Of a DNA stretch of 64,000 nucleotides, positions 59,462-64,000 are shown piece after piece. The stretch is from the NCBI RefSeq assembly GCF_013415115.1, contig NZ_JACCDD010000002.1:609725-673724 (forward strand). Reading direction: 5' to 3'. Within the stretch, counting starts at the first letter, position 1, and every line of letters begins with the position of its first letter. The notes under the pieces were generated by a model, which was not told the origin of the DNA, searched no databases, and saw only the letters and a program-made list of their open reading frames with translations. Both the position numbers and the translations under genes were made by a program. The stretch is from Vreelandella zhaodongensis. Its GTDB lineage: Bacteria; Pseudomonadota; Gammaproteobacteria; Pseudomonadales; Halomonadaceae.

Positions 59462-59571
59462 GTACTCACTTTTAAACACTCATTTTTAAGTGCTCGCTGG
59501 TAGGTGCTCGCTTTTAAGAGCTCATTATTTAAGACTTTCTTTTTAAGAACTTATTTTTAGGGGCTTTCGAA
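59460..59571. repeat. Array of eight degenerate 14-bp direct repeats
   Basis: Starting in the rsmE stop codon, the consensus AAGNNCTCNCTTTT recurs at 59460, 59474, 59488, 59502, 59516 (15 bp), 59531, 59545 and 59559 (13 bp, weakest). Examples are AAGTACTCACTTTT, AAGTGCTCGCTGGT, AGGTGCTCGCTTTT and AAGAGCTCATTATTT. There is no open frame of note across it. It is followed by GTAAGTGCTTAC and a GC-rich hairpin. Confidence 0.8.
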
Positions 59572-59589
59572 AGTAAGTGCTTACTGACT

Positions 59590-59618
59590 GGTTGCTGCCC
59601 TGTTAAGCGGCAGCAACC
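59590..59618. terminator. 10-bp hairpin downstream of rsmE repeat array
   Basis: GGTTGCTGCC (59590-59599) pairs perfectly with GGCAGCAACC (59609-59618). No T-run is adjacent, so it is terminator-like only. Confidence 0.5.
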
Positions 59619-59717
59619 GCTATTTATGCGCTGTCGAATTGACTGATAATGGCTGCGCTTTGCCTTGCGTTCGCAAGGCACCATAATGAAGATCTACTTT
59701 CTGTAAGGACGGTACCC

Positions 59718-60422
59718 ATGGTCCGTGAGTCACACTCTTCTCCCCGCTCAGCTAGCGACGCCGCTGCCCAACTGGGTGACGTGGCCTATTTAACCGTGAC
59801 GGCGGTTAATAGCACGGGGGCGTTTCTGCAATGGGGGCAGCCCAAAGATGTACTGCTGCCTTATAGCGAGCAGCGCTTTCGCCCCGACCCCGGTAAGCGA
59901 GTACTGGTCATGCTGTACAGCGATGACCAGGGGCGGCCAGTGGCTACCATGCGCCTGGATCGTTTTTTAACAGACGACGCCTGGGCGCTGGAAAAAGGTG
60001 ATGAAGTGGCCGTGGTGGTGGCCGACCGCACCGACCTTGGGATGAAAGTCGTGGTTAATCACCGCTATTGGGGGTTGATCTATCAAGATGATATTACCCA
60101 ACCGCTGCGCCGCGGGCAGTCGCTGAAAGGCTATGTAAAGCAGCGTCGCGAAGACGGCCGAGTTGATATCTGTTTACTACCTCCGGGGGTGGCACGTCTA
60201 GATGTAGTGGGCGATAAAGTGCTGCAGGCGTTGCGTGAAAGTGGGGGGTATCTCGCGTTGGGTGATAAAAGCTCTGCACATGATATTAAGACGCGACTAG
60301 GTGTTAGCAAAAGCGCTTATAAGCAGGCCATAGGGCGGCTTTATAAACAGCAGTTAATCACGCTGGAACCTGGCGCTATCCGGCTTGTGCCTGGTGCGTT
60401 AACAGATGGGCAAGGCGAGTAG
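59718..60422 (+). CDS. cvfB: CvfB-family S1-like RNA-binding protein
   Basis: About 234-residue protein of the CvfB/YitL type. Several S1-like beta-barrel segments are followed by a C-terminal winged helix (TRLGVSKSAYKQAIGRLYKQ). VAYLTVTAVNSTGAFLQWG with KDVLLPYSEQ is the first S1 unit, and LGMKVVVNHRYWGLIYQDD the later one. AAGGA lies 9 bases before the ATG at 59718; an upstream in-frame ATG (59649) has no support. The biological role in this group is unclear; homologues affect virulence-factor expression in staphylococci. Confidence 0.88.
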   Translation: MVRESHSSPRSASDAAAQLGDVAYLTVTAVNSTGAFLQWGQPKDVLLPYSEQRFRPDPGKRVLVMLYSDDQGRPVATMRLDRFLTDDAWALEKGDEVAVVVADRTDLGMKVVVNHRYWGLIYQDDITQPLRRGQSLKGYVKQRREDGRVDICLLPPGVARLDVVGDKVLQALRESGGYLALGDKSSAHDIKTRLGVSKSAYKQAIGRLYKQQLITLEPGAIRLVPGALTDGQGE

Positions 60423-60498
60423 CCACTAGCGGCGGTTGGAGCTGTGCAGGCAGTGCGGCATACTGCTTACCTATTGTTTATGTATGGATGTTACCCCG

Positions 60499-61455
60499 AT
60501 GAGCCAATCAACGTTGCATCTCGGTGTGGTGATGGATCCCATCAGCGACATCGCTTACAAGAAAGATACCACCATGGCGATGCTGTGGGCGGCGCAGGAG
60601 CGCGGCTACACGCTGCACTACATGGAACAAGAAGATCTTTTCTTGAACGCGGGGCAGGCGTATGCGCGTATGCGCCCGCTAACGGTGCATCGCGACCCAA
60701 ATCATTGGTACGACCTTGGTGAAGCGGCTCAGCGCCCGCTGGTGGAACTAGATGTTGTGTTAATGCGTAAAGATCCGCCGGTAGATGCTGACTTTACTAA
60801 TGCGGTTCATCTCTTGGGGTTTGCTGAACGCGAAGGCGTGTTGGTGGTCAACCCAACGGCTGCTTTGCTCCAGTGTAATGAAAAATTGTTTGCCCAACAG
60901 TTTCCCCAGTGCTGCGCGCCCACCGTTGTTGCCAGTCGTGATGATGTTCTGCGTGCTTTCCACGCGGAGCACGGTGATGTGATTTTCAAGCCGCTTGATG
61001 GTATGGGTGGCACCGGTATTTTTCATATTGGCCCCGATGGCCGCAATATTGGTGCGGTGATTGAGCAGTTGACGCTGCGCGGCCAGCGACAAATCATGGC
61101 GCAACGTTACCTATCCGAGATCAAGGATGGCGATACGCGCATCTTACTGGTTGACGGTGAACCCGTGCCCTATGGGTTGGCGCGGATTCCCTCGGCGGGT
61201 GAAACCCGAGGTAACCTCGCAGCGGGCGGTCGTGGCGTTAGTCGCGAGCTCACCGAGCGCGATCACTGGTTGATTCAGCAGGTGCAGCCCATGATTCGTG
61301 AAAAAGGACTAATGTTCGTTGGTTTAGATGTGATTGGTGACTACATCACTGAAATTAACGTCACCAGCCCCACCTGTGTACGTGAAATTGATGATCAGCG
61401 CGGCACGAACATTGCTGGAATGCTGCTGGATGCCATTGAGCGTCGCCTTCACTAA
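60499..61455 (+). CDS. gshB: Glutathione synthetase
   Basis: ATP-grasp ligase of about 318 residues that joins glycine to gamma-glutamylcysteine. LGVVMDPISDIAYKKDTTMA, LDVVLMRKDPPVD, IFKPLDGMGGTGIF, GETRGNLAAGGRG and EINVTSPTCVREI are diagnostic. The ATG at 60499 gives the length closest to E. coli GshB (316). An ATG at 60484 and a longer frame from 60436 are open but poorly supported. 76 bases after cvfB. Confidence 0.95.
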   Translation: MSQSTLHLGVVMDPISDIAYKKDTTMAMLWAAQERGYTLHYMEQEDLFLNAGQAYARMRPLTVHRDPNHWYDLGEAAQRPLVELDVVLMRKDPPVDADFTNAVHLLGFAEREGVLVVNPTAALLQCNEKLFAQQFPQCCAPTVVASRDDVLRAFHAEHGDVIFKPLDGMGGTGIFHIGPDGRNIGAVIEQLTLRGQRQIMAQRYLSEIKDGDTRILLVDGEPVPYGLARIPSAGETRGNLAAGGRGVSRELTERDHWLIQQVQPMIREKGLMFVGLDVIGDYITEINVTSPTCVREIDDQRGTNIAGMLLDAIERRLH

Positions 61456-61528
61456 CCGATGCCGTTGAACGTTCTATTCGCCAAATAACGCGAGGCTCGC
61501 TGAGTGTTCAGCGAGCCGTAGGAGACGC

Positions 61529-62086
61529 ATGCAAAGTTTTAAGCATCACTTTTTGATGGCCATGCCGCACTTGGAAGACCCCAACTTCGCGGGTAGCTTG
61601 ATCTATCTTTGCGACCATGATCACAATGGTTGCATGGGGGTCATTGCCAATCGCCCGCTTGAAATCACGCTGGACGCGTTGTTTGAGCAGCTCTCACTAG
61701 GGGGAGATGACAGCCCGCATCGCAACGCGCCGGTCTATTATGGCGGCCCTATGCATAAGGATCGTGGCTTCATTCTGCATATCGGTGATAGCCAGGAGTG
61801 GGACTCCAGTGTTCAGGTGGAGGACGGTATTGCGCTCACCACTTCCATGGATATTCTTCAGGCGCTTGCCGACGATACCGGCCCCGAGGATTTTCTGGTG
61901 TGCCTAGGCTGCGCTGGCTGGGATGTTGGACAGCTGGAAGATGAGCTAAAAGAGAACACCTGGTTGACCGTCGAAGGCCAGGGCAGCGTCTTGTTCAGTA
62001 CCCCGCCCGCGGAGCGTTTAGCCGCTGCCGCTGGCATACTTGGCGTTGATCTAAACCTGATGACTCGCAACGCGGGGCATGCGTGA
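61529..62086 (+). CDS. yqgE: YqgE/AlgH-family protein (UPF0301)
   Basis: 185-residue protein of the YqgE/AlgH family, of uncertain molecular function. SFKHHFLMAMPHLEDPNFAG, SLIYLCDHDHNGCMGVIANR, YYGGPMHKDRGFILH and FLVCLGCAGWDVGQLEDEL are the conserved blocks. AGGAG precedes the ATG. The gshB-yqgE-ruvX order is typical of gammaproteobacteria. Confidence 0.94.
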   Translation: MQSFKHHFLMAMPHLEDPNFAGSLIYLCDHDHNGCMGVIANRPLEITLDALFEQLSLGGDDSPHRNAPVYYGGPMHKDRGFILHIGDSQEWDSSVQVEDGIALTTSMDILQALADDTGPEDFLVCLGCAGWDVGQLEDELKENTWLTVEGQGSVLFSTPPAERLAAAAGILGVDLNLMTRNAGHA

Positions 62087-62098
62087 TGGTTAAATGGC

Positions 62099-62554
62099 AT
62101 GGCTGATAGTGGGCAACGGCTAATACTCGCGTTTGATTTTGGTACTCGGCGTATTGGCGTCGCGGTAGGTAACGAGTTGCTGAATAGTGCACGCGAGCTA
62201 ACGCCGCTAACCGCTCGCGACGGCATTCCTGACTGGAACGTTGTTACACGGTTAGTCGAGGAGTGGCAGCCTGACCTGTTTGTGGTCGGCCTGCCGCTGA
62301 ATATGGATGGTACTGAATCAGCGATGAGCACGCGGGCACGAAAGTTCGGTAACCGCCTGCACGGGCGTTATGGCAAGCCCTGTGAAATGGTTGACGAGCG
62401 TGGTTCTACTCGCGAAGCGAAGCAGATCGCCCATGCCGCGGGCCACCGTGGCAACTACCGAGAAGAAAGCGTCGATGGCATTGCTGCCGTGCTGATTCTA
62501 GAAGGGTGGTTTGCCCACCAGGAAGGGCTTCCCGGCGGGCGGATAGCTCACTAA
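62099..62554 (+). CDS. ruvX: RuvX/YqgF RNase H-fold nuclease
   Basis: 151-residue RNase H-like protein linked to 16S rRNA 5' processing and called a putative Holliday junction resolvase. LAFDFGTRRIGVAVG holds the first catalytic aspartate, FVVGLPLNMDGTES the second motif, and DERGSTREA with EESVDGIAAVLIL the later acids. It is 12 bases after yqgE. It converges with pyrB, with no clear terminator in the 82-base gap. pyrR, often next, is absent. Confidence 0.93.
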   Translation: MADSGQRLILAFDFGTRRIGVAVGNELLNSARELTPLTARDGIPDWNVVTRLVEEWQPDLFVVGLPLNMDGTESAMSTRARKFGNRLHGRYGKPCEMVDERGSTREAKQIAHAAGHRGNYREESVDGIAAVLILEGWFAHQEGLPGGRIAH

Positions 62555-62636
62555 GACGCTCGTTCTACTAGCCGCTACGCTTAACTAAAGCGCTAGATTC
62601 AACTAAGAGCTGGGCGCTACTAAAACGTCATGTGCA

Positions 62637-63662
62637 TTAGTGGTCTAATGTTCCGACTTGCCCAGGCACAAACCAGCGCACTGGTCGCAGGTCTTTCTCG
62701 ATCAGTTCATCTACCTTTAATAGTGTGGCAAAAATAGCCATACGCATCGGTATCCCGTTATCGGTTTGGCGGAAAATCGCCAAACGTGGGTCACCGTTAA
62801 GGTTCACGTTTAGGTCATTAGCGCCTGGGCGGCTATCACGGGGTAGTGGGTGCATGACAATGGTGCTCTGGCTGCAGCGCTGATCAAGAAAGTCACGATT
62901 AACCATAAAGTCATCAGAAAGCCCCTGAAAACTCTCGTTCATTTCATCGGTAAAACGCTCTTTCTGGATACGCGTGGTGTACACCACGTCTAGATCTGAG
63001 AAGTCGCTGGCGAGTGAGTCGCGTTGCTCGACGCGGTGCCCACGCGATGTCACTAGGTCAATCAGCGCGGTTGGCATTTCCAGGCCCGGCGGTGATACCA
63101 GGGTGATGCGCAGTGGATCATAGAGAGACAGTAACTTGATTAGCGAATGTACCGTACGGCCATACTTCAAATCGCCGGTGAGTAGGATATGCGCGCCGTT
63201 GAGTGATTTGCCCAGCCGCTGAAACTCTTTATCAATCGTATAAAGATCAAGCAGTGCCTGGCTTGGGTGTTCACCTGGGCCATCCCCACCGTTAATTACC
63301 GGCACATTGGTGGCGGCCGCGAACTCCGCTACCGATCCTTGATCGGGATGGCGCATGACAATCGCATCGCAATAACCACTCATCACTCGGCTGGTATCGT
63401 ACAGCGACTCACCTTTGGCCATAGAAGAGAAGGTAAAACCGGTGGTGTCACACACGCTTCCTCCTAAGCGGCAAAACGCGGCATTGAAGCTCACGCGTGT
63501 GCGTGTACTTGCTTCAAAGAACAAATTACCAAGCACAGCACCTTCCAGCACCCGGGTAACTTGGCGGCGACTGGCAATAGGTTCCATACGCGCCGCAACG
63601 CGTAGAAGGTGGTCAACGCTTTCGCGCTGTAATGAATCGACAGTTAATAGATGCTGGCTCAT
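62637..63662 (-). CDS. pyrB: Aspartate carbamoyltransferase catalytic subunit
   Basis: 341-residue transcarbamoylase of pyrimidine synthesis. FFEASTRTRVSF binds carbamoyl phosphate, MRHPDQGSVAEFA and GDGPGEHPSQALLDL follow, then GDLKYGRTVHSL and VMHPLPR. The ATG at 63662 has GAGG 6 bases upstream; the frame is open for 31 more codons upstream but that stretch is not conserved. No dihydroorotase-like pyrC' or pyrI is visible within the window, so the holoenzyme type cannot be judged. Confidence 0.94.
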   Translation of the reverse strand: MSQHLLTVDSLQRESVDHLLRVAARMEPIASRRQVTRVLEGAVLGNLFFEASTRTRVSFNAAFCRLGGSVCDTTGFTFSSMAKGESLYDTSRVMSGYCDAIVMRHPDQGSVAEFAAATNVPVINGGDGPGEHPSQALLDLYTIDKEFQRLGKSLNGAHILLTGDLKYGRTVHSLIKLLSLYDPLRITLVSPPGLEMPTALIDLVTSRGHRVEQRDSLASDFSDLDVVYTTRIQKERFTDEMNESFQGLSDDFMVNRDFLDQRCSQSTIVMHPLPRDSRPGANDLNVNLNGDPRLAIFRQTDNGIPMRMAIFATLLKVDELIEKDLRPVRWFVPGQVGTLDH

Positions 63663-64000
63663 CACGGACCTCAAAATGAAGTGGGCGTTGGGTGCTATAA
63701 AGCTTGAGTAAGTGTAACCGTCAATGGAGTGCCGTCGAAGCGCTTTCAAACGCAAAACGGTTTGCCTTAAAACTTTTTTGCATTTATCTATAAATAGCCC
63801 TTGCCAAGACGGCAGCGAATCCGTAAAGTACGCATCCGCTGCCGGGGACGCACAGCGTTACCAGTGGTGATTGAAGGTGAAAACCTTCGGTTTGTCAGGA
63901 AGTTAAGAGAGTTTAAAAGAAAGCAACGTTATCTCGCTTTCTTAACGCACTCGCTTCACTCACTCAAAACAGTGATTGACAAACACCAGGAAATGCGTAG
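63663..64000. promoter_or_regulatory. pyrB upstream region and possible promoter leaving the window
   Basis: No gene is visible in the last 338 bases. On the pyrB side are two inverted repeats: CGGCAGCG/CGCTGCCG (63812-63846) and AAGAAAGC/GCTTTCTT (about 63918-63942), which may form leader hairpins. At 63976-63981 a perfect TTGACA -35 on the plus strand is followed, after 16 bases, by TAG at the very end of the window, matching the first half of a TAGAAT-like -10. Confidence 0.45.

Noticed and set aside
59460..59571. CRISPR array
   Set aside because: The repeats are 14 bp, head to tail with no spacers, degenerate, and no cas genes are present.
60436..60483. An in-frame extension of gshB encoding a Cys-rich CxxC...CxC stretch (ELCRQCGILLTYCLC), like the N-terminus of DTW-domain tRNA-modifying enzymes.
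   Set aside because: Only about 16 residues, not part of conserved GshB, with a better internal start. It could be a remnant of a lost gene, but chance cannot be excluded.

Overview
The window looks like the replication-origin region of a gammaproteobacterial chromosome, most likely a halophile of the Halomonas/Vreelandella type (family Halomonadaceae). This is an inference from gene content, protein similarity I recognise by eye, moderate GC and fairly acidic proteins; no database search was possible. The backbone order mnmE-yidC-rnpA-rpmH / dnaA-dnaN-recF-gyrB is the classic origin cluster. No insertion sequence, prophage, CRISPR array, tRNA or rRNA gene was found, but a promoter-like -35 element at the extreme right edge may belong to a stable-RNA operon just outside.

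Layout. 0-4 kb: a glutamine-type ABC transporter (glnHPQ, glnQ cut by the left edge), the Fe-S carrier erpA and argC. 4-9 kb: a CLC chloride protein, then hemJ-thiD-hemL (two haem enzymes around a thiamine kinase) and a small exported protein. 9-13.4 kb: a complete curli (functional amyloid) locus with csgD, csgE, csgF, csgG, csgB and csgA all on the minus strand, split by a terminator into csgDEFG and csgBA. 13.6-17.1 kb: rdgB, hemW, an OmpA-like lipoprotein and rlmJ. 17.1-27.8 kb: the origin cluster, with an AT-rich, DnaA-box-bearing intergenic region between rpmH and dnaA. Four perfect parS palindromes lie between 24.6 and 29.5 kb, two of them inside recF.

27.9-45.3 kb is mainly a lipopolysaccharide inner-core locus interrupted by glyQS: gmhB, a kinase-like protein, hldD, waaF, an OpgB-like phosphoglycerol transferase, four AT-rich glycosyltransferase genes, kdkA, an OpsX-type heptosyltransferase, hldE and waaA, ending in rpiA. 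Together hldE, gmhB and hldD make ADP-heptose. waaA adds Kdo, kdkA phosphorylates it and opsX/waaF add heptoses, so the predicted core is of the Haemophilus type with a single phosphorylated Kdo.

45.4-64 kb is housekeeping: ilvA; fau-6S RNA-zapA divergent from ygfB-pepP-ubiH-ubiI (the same arrangement as in Escherichia coli); ctpA, envC and gpmI; yibN-secB-rsmE; an array of eight degenerate 14-bp repeats; cvfB-gshB-yqgE-ruvX; and pyrB. A 32-residue membrane peptide gene with its own ribosome binding site lies between ilvA and fau.

The points most worth a second look are the parS cluster embedded in recF, the 14-bp repeat array after rsmE, the kinase-like protein with an altered catalytic loop, the CLC protein lacking the inner proton glutamate, the small membrane peptide with a structured leader, and the divergent kdkA/opsX pair whose start codons overlap.
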